The position numbers and the translations under genes were made by a program. The notes below the pieces were generated by a model. That model made no database searches, was not told the DNA's origin, and saw only the letters and a list, made by a program, of their open reading frames with translations. Of a stretch of DNA of 35,921 nucleotides, positions 1 to 7,624 are shown one piece after another. Source of the stretch: Burkholderia sp. H160 (GTDB taxonomy: Bacteria > Pseudomonadota > Gammaproteobacteria > Burkholderiales > Burkholderiaceae); contig ABYL01000068.1 of assembly GCA_000173575.1 (NCBI GenBank), forward strand, positions 1 through 35,921. The letters are read 5' to 3'. The number at the start of each line of letters is the position of its first letter. The stretch's first letter is position 1.

Positions 1-471
1 CCGCGCGCGCAGCGACGCCCACCAGCCCTTGTCGGTCTTCATCGCGAGTTCGAGGTTTTCCCATACGGGATGCTGCTCGAACACGGTCGGCTTCTGAAAC
101 TTGCGGCCGATCCCAGCGCGCGCGATCGCGGGTTCGTTCATCCGCGTGAGGTCGATCGACTGGCCGAGAAACACCTTGCCGTGATCGGGCGCGGTCTTGC
201 CGGTGATCACGTCCATCATCGTCGTCTTGCCCGCGCCGTTCGGGCCGATGATGCAGCGCAATTCGCCCGCGTCGATCGCGAGCGTCAGCGCATTCAGCGC
301 GCGAAAGCCGTCGAAGCTGACCGTCACCTCTTCGAGGTAGAGGATCGTGCCGTGCGACACGTCGATCTCGCCGGGCACGACCGCGTGCCCCATGCTCGCG
401 ACGCCGCTCAACGACCGTTGGCCCGGTGCTTCGGGCAAGTCCAGATCGGGAACCATCGGGTTCTCGTTCAT
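1..471 (-). CDS. urtD: Urea ABC transporter ATP-binding protein UrtD (partial, 3' end outside window)
   Basis: The first 157 residues of an ABC ATPase are visible and the gene runs off the left edge. Seen: a Walker A motif GPNGAGKTT at residues 76-84 and a Q-loop in GRKFQKPTVF near residue 126; the signature and Walker B would lie outside the window. Roughly 40 N-terminal residues precede the ABC fold. It is the cytoplasmic ATPase that, with UrtE, should energise urea uptake through UrtB/UrtC. The urtC stop TGA and the urtD start ATG share one base at 471, which indicates translational coupling and fixes this start. The name rests on gene order (urtA-B-C-D) and on the UrtD-like FQKPTVFE segment; a LivG-type branched-chain amino acid ATPase is the alternative if the neighbours are ignored. 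Confidence 0.93.
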   Translation of the reverse strand, partial: MNENPMVPDLDLPEAPGQRSLSGVASMGHAVVPGEIDVSHGTILYLEEVTVSFDGFRALNALTLAIDAGELRCIIGPNGAGKTTMMDVITGKTAPDHGKVFLGQSIDLTRMNEPAIARAGIGRKFQKPTVFEQHPVWENLELAMKTDKGWWASLRAR

Positions 472-1670
472 CAGCGGTTCCTCCTGCGCGTCAGCAGATC
501 GGCCAGTCCCATGATGCCGTTGGGCAGCAACAGCGGTACCAGCACGAAGATCAGGCCGAGAAAGAACAGCCAGTATTCCGGGAAGTTCGCCGTGAAAAAG
601 CTCTTCGCGCCGTTCACCGCGAACGCGCCGATGATCGGCCCGATCAGCGTGCCGCGTCCGCCGACCGCCACCCAGATCGCCATTTCGATCGAGTTGCCCG
701 GCGACATTTCGCCCGGATTGATGATGCCGACCTGCGGCACATATAGCGCGCCCGCGATGCCGCACAGCACCGCCGACACCGTCCACACGAACAGCTTGTA
801 CGCGAGCGGACTGTAGCCGAGGAACATCAGCCGCGTTTCGCCGTCACGCACCGCGGTCACGACGCGGCCGAGCTTCGACGTGACGATCGCGCGCGCGCCG
901 ATGAACGCGGCGATCAACACCGCGAACGTGATCAGCAGCAACGCGGCGCGCGTGCCCTGATGCGTGATCGGAAAACCGGCGATGCGCTTGAAGTCGGTGA
1001 AGCCGTTATTGCCGCCAAAGCCCGTTTCGTTGCGATAGAACAGCAGCATCGCGGCGAAGGTCATCGCCTGCGTGATGATCGATAGATACACGCCCTTCAC
1101 GCGCGAGCGGAACGTGAAGAAGCCGAACACCCACGCGACCACGGCCGGCACCAGCACGACGAGCAGCAGTGCGTAGCCGAGATGTTGCGTGCCGTGCCAG
1201 TACCACGGCAACTGGTGCCAGTCGAGAAACACCATGAAGTCGGGCAGATCGCTGCCGTACTTGCCGTCGTGACCGATCGCGCGCATCAGGTACATACCGA
1301 TCGCGTAGCCGCCGAGCGCGAAGAACAAGGCGTGACCGAGACTGAGGATGCCGCAGTAGCCCCACACGAGATCGAGTGCGAGCGCCGCGATCGCGTAGCA
1401 CATGAACTTGCCGGTCAGCGTCATCGCGTACGCGGACAGATGCAATGCGCTCGTTTCCGGAATCACGAGCGCGGCGAACGGCACGCCGAGGCCGAACACG
1501 ACGATCAACGCGATCAGCGCGAGCCACGCGCGACGCGACAGCAACGCGGGACGCGGCGGCAGGCCGAGCGCAAAGCCGGTGTTGGACTCACCCGCGCCGC
1601 CGGCGCCAGCGGTACCCGCGCGCGCCGATGAAGCGGTAGTTGGATTTGCCGATGACGTAGCCAATCCCAT
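471..1670 (-). CDS. urtC: Urea ABC transporter permease UrtC
   Basis: A 399-residue inner-membrane permease of the LivM/UrtC type, with many hydrophobic segments and the conserved central stretch ALDLVWGYCGILSLGHALFF. It should form the urea channel together with UrtB. The first 40 residues are rich in Ala, Gly, Ser and Thr and low in complexity, which is longer than the cytoplasmic leader I expect for this family. Even so the start is supported: the ATG lies one base after the urtB stop, with GAGG about six bases upstream. It overlaps urtD by one base. The tight packing of urtB, urtC and urtD points to one transcript and balanced translation. The LivM-like alternative is unlikely given the UrtB and UrtA features next to it. 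Confidence 0.94.
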   Translation of the reverse strand: MGLATSSANPTTASSARAGTAGAGGAGESNTGFALGLPPRPALLSRRAWLALIALIVVFGLGVPFAALVIPETSALHLSAYAMTLTGKFMCYAIAALALDLVWGYCGILSLGHALFFALGGYAIGMYLMRAIGHDGKYGSDLPDFMVFLDWHQLPWYWHGTQHLGYALLLVVLVPAVVAWVFGFFTFRSRVKGVYLSIITQAMTFAAMLLFYRNETGFGGNNGFTDFKRIAGFPITHQGTRAALLLITFAVLIAAFIGARAIVTSKLGRVVTAVRDGETRLMFLGYSPLAYKLFVWTVSAVLCGIAGALYVPQVGIINPGEMSPGNSIEMAIWVAVGGRGTLIGPIIGAFAVNGAKSFFTANFPEYWLFFLGLIFVLVPLLLPNGIMGLADLLTRRRNR

Positions 1671-1671
1671 C

Positions 1672-3306
1672 TCAAGCCTCCGCGCTACGGCCCTTCAAGG
1701 CGAACATGCCCTGCGGACGCTTCTGGATGAACAGCACGATCAGCACGAGCACCGCGATCTTCGCGAGCACCGCACCCCAGAACGGTTCGATCGCCTTGCT
1801 GACGAGCCCGAGGCCGAAGCCGCCGAGCACGGTGCCCGCAAGCTGGCCGACGCCGCCGAGCACGACCGCCATGAAAGAATCGATGATGTAGCTCTGGCCG
1901 AGATCGGGCCCGACATTGCCGATCTGCGACAGCGCGCAGCCCCCAAGCCCGGCGATGCCCGCGCCGAACGCGAACGCATACGAATCGACGCGCGCCGTTT
2001 TCACGCCGACGCATGCGGCCATGCGGCGGTTCTGCGTGACCGCGCGCACAAAGAGACCCAGCCGCGTACGCGTGAGCACGGCCCACGCGATCGCGACCAC
2101 GATCAGAGAGAACGCGAGAATCGCGAGCCGGTTGTACGGCAGGATCAGGTTGGGCAGCACGGTCACGCCGCCGCTCATCCACGCGGGATTGACGACCTGG
2201 ACGTTCTGCGCGCCGAACAGCATGCGGGTCGCCTGAATCAGGATCAGGCTCACGCCGAAGGTGGTCAGCAGCGTTTCGAGCGGGCGGCCGTACAGGTGCT
2301 TCAGCACCAGCCGTTCGAGCACGATGCCGACCAGCGCCGCGGCGACGAACGCGGCCGGTATCGCAAGGAGCGGGTACCAGTCGAACAGGTTGGGCGCGAA
2401 GCGCTGAAACAGGTTCTGCACGACGTAGGTCGCATACGCGCCGATCATCAGGAATTCGCCGTGCGCCATGTTGATCACGCCGATCAGCCCGTAAGTGATC
2501 GCGAGGCCGAGCGCGGCGAGCAGCAGCACGCTGCCGAGCGACAGCCCCGCGAACAGCGTGCCCGCGATCTGGCTGCGGCGCTGGATCGCATCGAGCTCAT
2601 CGATGCCGCTCTGCGCCGCCGCGCGCACGCGTTCGTCGCTTTCGGCAAACGTGCCGTCGGCTTTCTTCGCGACCAGCGGGCGCAGCAGCTCGTTCATTTC
2701 GAGGTCGTGGCGCGCGGCGACCAGTTGCACCGCTTCGAGACGCTTCGCCGGATCCGGGTCGTGCAAGGCGCTCATCGCCCACAGCGTGTCGAGACGTTTC
2801 TTCAGCGCGGGATCGGTCTCCTTCGCGCGCGCCGCGTCGACGAGTGGCTTGATCGATGGGTCGGGGTTTTGCAGCAGCGCGTCGACGGCGGCTGCGCGTG
2901 TCGCCTGGTCGGGCGAGGCCAGTTGCAGGCCCGACAGCGCGCCCGCTACTTTCGAGCGCAGCAGGTTGTTCAGCGTGACCGGCTGGGCGTCGCTCGCGGT
3001 GACGGGCTGGCCGGTGACGGCGTCGCGTGTGGCGTCGCCGTCCTGCAGCAGTACCGCACCGGCGTCGGTGGCGAGCGCGCTGTCGTCGGCGAGTGCCTTG
3101 AGCACCGCGAGCGATGCGGTGTCGTGCGTGGCGATCAGTTTGTCGATCGCGGCGGACTTTGCCTCGAAGTCGTCGCCGGCGAGCGGCGCGACGTCGGCCT
3201 GAGTCAACGCGAATGCGGCGGACGGCGCGGCGGTAAGAAGGATCACGAGCGGCAGCAGGAGCGCCGCGCTGCGTCGCCGTATGGAAGTCGGAAATGAAAA
3301 CGCCAT
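1672..3306 (-). CDS. urtB: Urea ABC transporter permease UrtB
   Basis: A 544-residue protein with two parts. The first ~225 residues begin with a signal-like hydrophobic stretch (ALLLPLVILLTAAPSAAFA) followed by a helical, charged domain with repeated aspartate/alanine helices. The C-terminal ~310 residues are a LivH-type permease, including GLIGVINMAHGEFLMIGAYA. A long extracytoplasmic N-terminal extension before the permease is characteristic of UrtB and separates it from LivH (about 300 residues), so this gene is the strongest evidence that the operon transports urea. It lies 164 bp after urtA, a gap that holds a stem-loop, and one base before urtC. Upstream of the ATG there is an AAAGGG-type ribosome site. 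Confidence 0.95.
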   Translation of the reverse strand: MAFSFPTSIRRRSAALLLPLVILLTAAPSAAFALTQADVAPLAGDDFEAKSAAIDKLIATHDTASLAVLKALADDSALATDAGAVLLQDGDATRDAVTGQPVTASDAQPVTLNNLLRSKVAGALSGLQLASPDQATRAAAVDALLQNPDPSIKPLVDAARAKETDPALKKRLDTLWAMSALHDPDPAKRLEAVQLVAARHDLEMNELLRPLVAKKADGTFAESDERVRAAAQSGIDELDAIQRRSQIAGTLFAGLSLGSVLLLAALGLAITYGLIGVINMAHGEFLMIGAYATYVVQNLFQRFAPNLFDWYPLLAIPAAFVAAALVGIVLERLVLKHLYGRPLETLLTTFGVSLILIQATRMLFGAQNVQVVNPAWMSGGVTVLPNLILPYNRLAILAFSLIVVAIAWAVLTRTRLGLFVRAVTQNRRMAACVGVKTARVDSYAFAFGAGIAGLGGCALSQIGNVGPDLGQSYIIDSFMAVVLGGVGQLAGTVLGGFGLGLVSKAIEPFWGAVLAKIAVLVLIVLFIQKRPQGMFALKGRSAEA

Positions 3307-3402
3307 GATGGCCCTTTGCGCTGGGTTGAATCGATGAGCCGATCAGGTGGGCGACGGTGCCGCGTGGGACGTCGCCGCACCTTTAGCGCGACGTGGCCGC
3401 GC

Positions 3403-3434
3403 ATTGGGGTGCGCGGCGAACCGCGCCCCTCAAT
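3403..3434 (-). other. Intercistronic stem-loop between urtA and urtB
   Basis: The 14-base arms at 3403-3416 and 3421-3434 pair with two mismatches around a four-base loop that reads TTCG on the transcribed (minus) strand. No T-run follows in the direction of transcription, so it does not look like a full intrinsic terminator. Hairpins after binding-protein genes commonly protect the 3' end of that message and let it accumulate above the permease message; that role is inferred here. Confidence 0.5.
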
Positions 3435-3470
3435 GCCGCCGCGAGCCGCGGCGAGGCTCGAGTCAACACG

Positions 3471-4769
3471 TCATACGACCCGCGAGCGCCGCAGGAACGC
3501 GGGAATCGAGCTGACCACATCCGGCTTGCCCGCATTGCCGGCGATGAACGGGCTCCACGGCTGCGCGCGAATCGGTCCCTTGGTGCGCCACACGACGTTG
3601 AACTGACCATCCGCGCGCACCTCGCCGATCATCACCGGCTTGTGCAGATGGTGGTTGCCGTCCATCTCCAGCGTGAAGCCCGACGGCGCCGCGAAGGTCT
3701 GCCCGATCATCGCGACGCGTACCTTGTCGACCTCGGTGCTCTTCGCTTTCTCGACGGCCTGCTTCCACATATGGATGCCGACGAGGGTCGCTTCCATCGG
3801 ATCGTTGGTCACGCGCTTCGAACCGCCCGGCAGGTTGTTGTCCTTGACCCACGTGGCCCATTGCTTCTTGAACTTCTCGTTGGCCGGGTTGCGCACCGAC
3901 ATGAAGTAGTTCCAGGCCGCGAGATTGCCGACGAGCGGTTTCGTATCGATACCGCGCAGCTCCTCCTCGCCGACCGAGAACGCGACGACCGGCACGTCCG
4001 ACGCCTTCAGCCCCTGGTTGCCGAGCTCCTTGTAGAACGGCACGTTCGAATCGCCGTTCACGGTCGAGATCACCGCGGTCTTGCCGCCTTGCGAGAAGGT
4101 CTTGATGTTCGCGACGATGGTCTGATAGTCGCTGTGGCCGAACGGGGTGTAGACCTCCTGAATATCGGTTTCCTGTACGCCCTTCGATTTGAGGAACGCG
4201 CGCAGGATCTTGTTGGTCGTGCGCGGATACACATAGTCGGTGCCGAGCAGGAAGAAGCGCTTCGCGCCGCCGCCTTCGGCGCTCATCAGGTATTCGGTCG
4301 CGGGAATCGCCTGCTGGTTTGGCGCGGCGCCTGTATAGAACACGTTGCGCGACATCTCCTCGCCTTCGTACTGCACCGGATAGAACAGCAGGCCGTTCAG
4401 TTCCTCGAACACCGGCAGCACCGACTTGCGCGAGACCGAGGTCCAGCAGCCGAACACGACCGCGCACTTGTCCTGGGTCAGAAGCTGGCGCGCCTTCTCG
4501 GCGAACAGCGGCCAGTTCGACGCGGGGTCGACGACCACCGGCTCGATCTTTCGGCCCATCACACCGCCGTTCTTGTTGATGTCGGCGATCGTCATCAACG
4601 CGGTGTCCTTCAGCGACGTCTCGGAGATCGCCATCGTGCCGGACAGCGAATGCAGGATCCCTACCTTGATCGGACCGCTGTCGGACTGCGCGTGCGCGAA
4701 CGGGACGCGGCCCGCAAGCGCGAGTGCTCCGGACATGGAGCCGTACTTCAACAGACTGCGACGTTTCAT
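3471..4769 (-). CDS. urtA: Urea ABC transporter substrate-binding protein UrtA
   Basis: A 432-residue periplasmic binding protein that should capture urea and deliver it to UrtBC. The start MKRRSLLKYG begins a signal peptide with twin arginines (RRSLLK, Tat-like), a hydrophobic core and an AHA cleavage site near residue 27. The mature part opens with IKVGILHSLSGTMAISE, typical of the UrtA/AmiC branch of type I binding proteins. The reading frame stays open upstream to 5615, but the signal peptide and the GGGGAAAG ribosome site select 4769. Length matches the family. The gene is first in the urt operon, about 80 bp downstream of the expected start site of the sigma-54 promoter. An amide- or branched-chain-amino-acid-binding relative is possible, but the UrtB neighbour argues for urea. 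Confidence 0.95.
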   Translation of the reverse strand: MKRRSLLKYGSMSGALALAGRVPFAHAQSDSGPIKVGILHSLSGTMAISETSLKDTALMTIADINKNGGVMGRKIEPVVVDPASNWPLFAEKARQLLTQDKCAVVFGCWTSVSRKSVLPVFEELNGLLFYPVQYEGEEMSRNVFYTGAAPNQQAIPATEYLMSAEGGGAKRFFLLGTDYVYPRTTNKILRAFLKSKGVQETDIQEVYTPFGHSDYQTIVANIKTFSQGGKTAVISTVNGDSNVPFYKELGNQGLKASDVPVVAFSVGEEELRGIDTKPLVGNLAAWNYFMSVRNPANEKFKKQWATWVKDNNLPGGSKRVTNDPMEATLVGIHMWKQAVEKAKSTEVDKVRVAMIGQTFAAPSGFTLEMDGNHHLHKPVMIGEVRADGQFNVVWRTKGPIRAQPWSPFIAGNAGKPDVVSSIPAFLRRSRVV

Positions 4770-4858
4770 GTGCTTTCCCCTTGCCTTTGGCGGCCACTGG
4801 TTATGAGCGTCGATTTCAGCCATCCTGGCTGAGCTCGCAAGACTTGCCGCCCGTCTAC

Positions 4859-4874
4859 TGCAAGGCACATGCCA
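4859..4874 (-). promoter_or_regulatory. Sigma-54 (RpoN) promoter of the urt operon
   Basis: Read on the minus strand the site is TGGCATGTGCCTTGCA. It has the invariant GG (-24) and GC (-12) elements separated by exactly ten bases, and it differs from the TGGCACG-N4-TTGCW consensus at one position. The start site would fall near 4848, giving a leader of about 80 nt before the urtA ATG. This predicts nitrogen control through RpoN and an activator such as NtrC. Confidence 0.72.
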
Positions 4875-5105
4875 TGTGACGCATTCGGCGCGATGTGCGT
4901 GCGATGCCTGCTGTGGCGCGGCTATCGGCGCGGGGGCGGCGCGCAGGTCCATCGATGCCGCGGCGCGAAACTGGTGCAGTCGCGCGCGCCGCGCCTCGAT
5001 CGGGTGCGCGTCGCGCCGCGACGAAGCGTGCTTCGCGGCCAACGAATCGCCGTCGGCGCACACGGTGCTTCGGCGGTGCACGGACGGCATAGGTGCGCCG
5101 CGTCT

Positions 5106-5134
5106 TTGTGCATGGCGTGCGCTCTGCCTACACT
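5106..5134 (+). promoter_or_regulatory. Possible sigma-70 promoter of the aminotransferase gene
   Basis: TTGTGC (5106-5111) and TACACT (5129-5134) are separated by 17 bases, with an expected start near 5141 and a leader of about 28 nt that contains the AAGGAG ribosome site. The match to consensus is moderate, three of six and four of six bases. Confidence 0.35.
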
Positions 5135-5168
5135 GAAAGACCACGGATGCAGAACAAGGAGACCCGAC

Positions 5169-6500
5169 ATGAGCGAACGCGCCACCGTCAGCCCACCCGA
5201 TATGTCCGCTTTCTGGATGCCCTTTACCGCGAACCGTCAGTTCAAGAGCGCGCCCCGGCTGCTCGCGAGCGCGAAGGGGATGTACTACACGACCCACGAT
5301 GGCCGCCGCGTTCTGGACGGCACGGCGGGCTTGTGGTGCGTGAACGCGGGCCATTGCCGCGACGAGATTGTCGCGGCGGTGCAGGCGCAGGCCGCAGAAA
5401 TGGATTTCGCGCCGACCTTCCAGATGGGACATCCGAAGGCCTTCGAGGCCGCGACCAAAATCGCGCGTCATACGCCGGGCGATCTGAAACACATCTTCTT
5501 TGCGAACTCGGGTTCCGAAGCGGTCGATACCGCGCTGAAGATCGCGCTTGCCTATTACCGCGCGCAAGGCGAAGGGCAGCGCACCCGGTTGATCGGACGC
5601 GAGCGCGGCTATCACGGCGTCGGCTTCGGCGGGATTTCGGTCGGTGGTATCGCGCCGAATCGCAAGGCGTTTTCAGGTGGGCTGCTGCCGGCGGTCGATC
5701 ATTTGCCGCATACGCTGAATCTGAAGGAGGCGGCGTTTTCGAAGGGGCAGCCCGTGTGGGGCGCGCATCTGGCCGACGAGCTGGAGCGGCTCGTCACGCT
5801 GCACGATGCGTCGACGATCGCCGCGGTGATCGTCGAGCCGGTGGCGGGCTCGACCGGCGTCTTGATCCCACCGCAGGGCTACCTGCAGCGGCTGCGCGAG
5901 ATCTGCGACAAACACGGCATCCTGCTGATCTTCGACGAAGTGATCACCGGCTGGGGACGCCTCGGTGCGCCGTTCGCCGCGCAGTACTTCGGCGTGACGC
6001 CCGATCTGCTGGTGATGGCCAAGGGTACCAACAACGCCGCGGCGCCGATGGGTGCGGTCGCGGCGAGCGCGCAGATTCACGACACGATCGTGAATGGGGC
6101 GCCGGGCGGCATCGAGCTTTTTCACGGCTATACGTATTCGGGGCATCCGATTGCCGCGGCCGCGGCGTGCGCGACCATCGATCTCTATGAACGTGAGCAG
6201 TTGTTCGAACGCGCCGCGCGCATGGCGCCTGTGTTTGAGAGCGCGATTCACAAGCTGCGCGGCGAGCCGCATGTGATCGACGTGCGCAATCTGGGGCTCG
6301 TCGGCGGCGTGGAATTGGCGTCGCGCGATGGTGCGCCGGGTGCGCGGGCTTATGACGTGTTCGTGCGCTGCTTCGAGAAGGGCGTACTGACGCGCTATAC
6401 GGGCGATATTCTCGCGTTCTCGCCGCCGTTGATCGTCGATGAAGCGCAGATCGATGAGATCTTTGGGACGGTGGTGGAGGTGTTGAGGGAGACGGCGTAG
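5169..6500 (+). CDS. Class III aminotransferase, omega-amino acid (beta-alanine):pyruvate type
   Basis: A 443-residue PLP-dependent, fold-type I, class III aminotransferase. Seen: the AFWMPFTANRQFK opening typical of omega-amino acid:pyruvate transaminases, NSGSEAVDTALK (phosphate-binding loop), the FDEVITGWGR cofactor aspartate motif, and the Schiff-base lysine Lys285 in LLVMAKGTNN. It should move the amino group of an omega-amino acid such as beta-alanine to pyruvate in the cytoplasm, yielding malonate semialdehyde and alanine. The frame is open upstream to 4869, but AAGGAG seven bases before the ATG at 5169 and the conserved N-terminus select this start. It is divergent from the urea transporter and stands alone; no semialdehyde dehydrogenase follows in the window, so the physiological donor remains open. 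Confidence 0.9.
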   Translation: MSERATVSPPDMSAFWMPFTANRQFKSAPRLLASAKGMYYTTHDGRRVLDGTAGLWCVNAGHCRDEIVAAVQAQAAEMDFAPTFQMGHPKAFEAATKIARHTPGDLKHIFFANSGSEAVDTALKIALAYYRAQGEGQRTRLIGRERGYHGVGFGGISVGGIAPNRKAFSGGLLPAVDHLPHTLNLKEAAFSKGQPVWGAHLADELERLVTLHDASTIAAVIVEPVAGSTGVLIPPQGYLQRLREICDKHGILLIFDEVITGWGRLGAPFAAQYFGVTPDLLVMAKGTNNAAAPMGAVAASAQIHDTIVNGAPGGIELFHGYTYSGHPIAAAAACATIDLYEREQLFERAARMAPVFESAIHKLRGEPHVIDVRNLGLVGGVELASRDGAPGARAYDVFVRCFEKGVLTRYTGDILAFSPPLIVDEAQIDEIFGTVVEVLRETA

Positions 6501-6552
6501 GGGAGGGGAGTGGCGCGGCGGTCATTGCGTTGCTCGCGAAGGCCGCCCGACC

Positions 6553-6780
6553 TTAGCCACGGGCAATAATCGAGTCGATCAACTCCGCGCCGCCTTCGAT
6601 ATCTTCGTGCCCAATGAAACGAGACACTTCCATATGTCCATCGCCGAACACGTCAATTTCGATGCGCTGGCCGACGACGGTGACGGCAACAAGCACGCTA
6701 CCCGGTCGTTCGCGGCTTAGGGAATAGTGAATCCTGGCACCGTCAAGCTTGTCGAGTAGGTTATACAGTGGATGCGACAT
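6553..6780 (-). CDS. Small conserved-looking protein, possibly immunity-type
   Basis: A 75-residue acidic protein with no signal peptide or membrane segment. The middle reads as alternating beta strands (SVLVAVTVVGQRIEIDVF) followed by a DGHMEVSRFIGHEDIEGG segment. I recall similar small proteins beside polymorphic toxin genes, but I cannot name a family. It is the last gene of the minus-strand run that begins with the toxin-like gene at 8450, and it is convergent with the aminotransferase. Size, acidity and position fit an orphan immunity protein; that role is inferred. Codon use is less GC-rich than in the flanking core genes. Confidence 0.6.
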   Translation of the reverse strand: MSHPLYNLLDKLDGARIHYSLSRERPGSVLVAVTVVGQRIEIDVFGDGHMEVSRFIGHEDIEGGAELIDSIIARG

Positions 6781-6782
6781 GG

Positions 6783-6875
6783 CTAAACCGATGGTTCGGG
6801 TTCTACTTCAAGTGAATCAAACTCAATAAGCAATTCAGCGCATAGTGTGGCCTGAACCAGCGCAATGTTCTTCAA
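6783..6875 (-). CDS. Possible small open frame (TTG start) between two immunity-sized genes
   Basis: After the TAA of the gene at 6897-7154 the same frame stays open for 37 codons and ends at TAG (6783-6785), two bases before the next ATG. A TTG at 6875 follows a purine-rich AAAGGGAAG and would give 30 residues beginning LKNIALVQATLCAELL. It could be a tiny gene, a leftover C-terminus of the upstream gene cut off by a stop mutation, or chance. Confidence 0.2.
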   Translation of the reverse strand: MKNIALVQATLCAELLIEFDSLEVEPEPSV

Positions 6876-6896
6876 CGGCTTCCCTTTCCCCCAGAC

Positions 6897-7154
6897 TTAA
6901 GCTTTGTCCAGCGAGGCTAGTGCCTTCCGGTACTCGTCTGAATTGAAATCGGTCAGTACCTTGATTGAGTAAATGATGTTCTGAATCAGAAAGTCGTTGA
7001 CCCAGCATCGGGTGGCCCCGTTAAACGATAGCCTTACTCGGTCTTTCTTGTTGTCGAACATCAGGCAGAGTTCGACTGCCTCGTTGTCCATGTCTGCTGC
7101 TACGCCGAGCAGGTACCAGTCGTGAAACGATTCGTACTCTTTGATGATCGTCAT
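6897..7154 (-). CDS. Small hypothetical protein, possibly immunity-type
   Basis: An 85-residue acidic cytoplasmic protein beginning MTIIKEYESFHDWYLLG, with a beta-strand-rich first half, a conserved-looking CLMFDNKKDRVRLSF stretch and a helical end. I do not recognise a named family, although the layout (FHDWYL near the start, then a strand pair) recalls small proteins beside Rhs- and CDI-type toxin genes. It starts 23 bp after the DUF4279 gene on the same strand, so both are probably on the transcript of the toxin-like gene. An immunity or accessory function is inferred from context only. GC content is clearly below that of the core genes on either side. Confidence 0.6.
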   Translation of the reverse strand: MTIIKEYESFHDWYLLGVAADMDNEAVELCLMFDNKKDRVRLSFNGATRCWVNDFLIQNIIYSIKVLTDFNSDEYRKALASLDKA

Positions 7155-7177
7155 CTTGGTTCATTCTCGGCGGTGGG

Positions 7178-7624
7178 CTAACGATATTCGTCAATCTCGA
7201 TCGTTCCACCCATCGCTCCCATCATCGCGCGAATGTCGTCCGGCACGTCAGGTACTCGATTTCCGGAGGGGTTAAACCAGAAGCAGGAGAACCGAATCTT
7301 CGCGCCGCTCTGTTGCACGAGATCCGGCAGATCTCCGCGGGGCAGACCAAGGCGAGCAATGAGGTACCGCAAATGCGGCTCCAGCAAATCGCATTGCACG
7401 GTCAATTCGCTGCTTACGCCCCAGAGACCTGTTTTCCCCACAGCCTTACTGGACTTTCCGGACGGGAGAGTAAACGACTTTCCTTTGACGATTGTTGTGT
7501 CGGGGGATACCTGAAAGTACCGGGTCCAGAATTCCGGTGATACGGCATCTCCGGTTATCAGGAAAGACGCATAGGCTCCGGCGTCCGTGCTCGCATCTGA
7601 AGCTGAAGTTTGGTCATGGTGCAT
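7178..7624 (-). CDS. DUF4279 domain protein, probable immunity protein
   Basis: A 148-residue protein that reads as a DUF4279 domain: an opening ASFLITGDAVSPEFWTRYFQVSPD, a central TGLWGVSSE, a helical LLEPHLRYLIARLG, and an end GGTIEIDEYR. The longer open frame to 8008 is a shadow; the ATG at 7624 keeps the whole domain. Its first 11 bases overlap the 3' end of the toxin-like gene, a coupling typical of toxin-immunity pairs. DUF4279 genes are often found near polymorphic toxin genes, so the best inference is that it neutralises the product of 7614-8450. No direct sequence evidence of binding exists. A general DUF4279 protein of unrelated role is the alternative. Confidence 0.72.
   Translation of the reverse strand: MHHDQTSASDASTDAGAYASFLITGDAVSPEFWTRYFQVSPDTTIVKGKSFTLPSGKSSKAVGKTGLWGVSSELTVQCDLLEPHLRYLIARLGLPRGDLPDLVQQSGAKIRFSCFWFNPSGNRVPDVPDDIRAMMGAMGGTIEIDEYR

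Larger units (their letters stand above)
4770..5168. promoter_or_regulatory. Divergent urtA / aminotransferase control region
   Basis: This 399-bp gap has no convincing gene; the open frames crossing it are GC-driven extensions of urtA and of the aminotransferase. It carries a sigma-54-type promoter for urtA (4859-4874) and a possible sigma-70 promoter for the aminotransferase (5106-5134). GGTGCA half-sites at 4973-4978 and 5075-5080 resemble halves of the NtrC site, but no full dyad with the right spacing is visible. Confidence 0.5.

Noticed and set aside
3393-4832. 479-codon plus-strand frame opposite urtA
   Set aside because: Shadow of urtA, which has a signal peptide and family motifs on the minus strand.
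4960-5100. NtrC-type sites upstream of the sigma-54 promoter
   Set aside because: GGTGCA half-sites are present, but no GCAC-N7-GTGC dyad was found by eye.
4770-5615. Upstream extension of urtA to a 714-residue protein
   Set aside because: The extra residues run antisense through the aminotransferase gene; the signal peptide and ribosome site place the start at 4769.
6501-6552. Bidirectional terminator between the aminotransferase and the 75-residue gene
   Set aside because: GGCGGTC/GGCCGCC arms pair with a mismatch, a long loop and no T-run.
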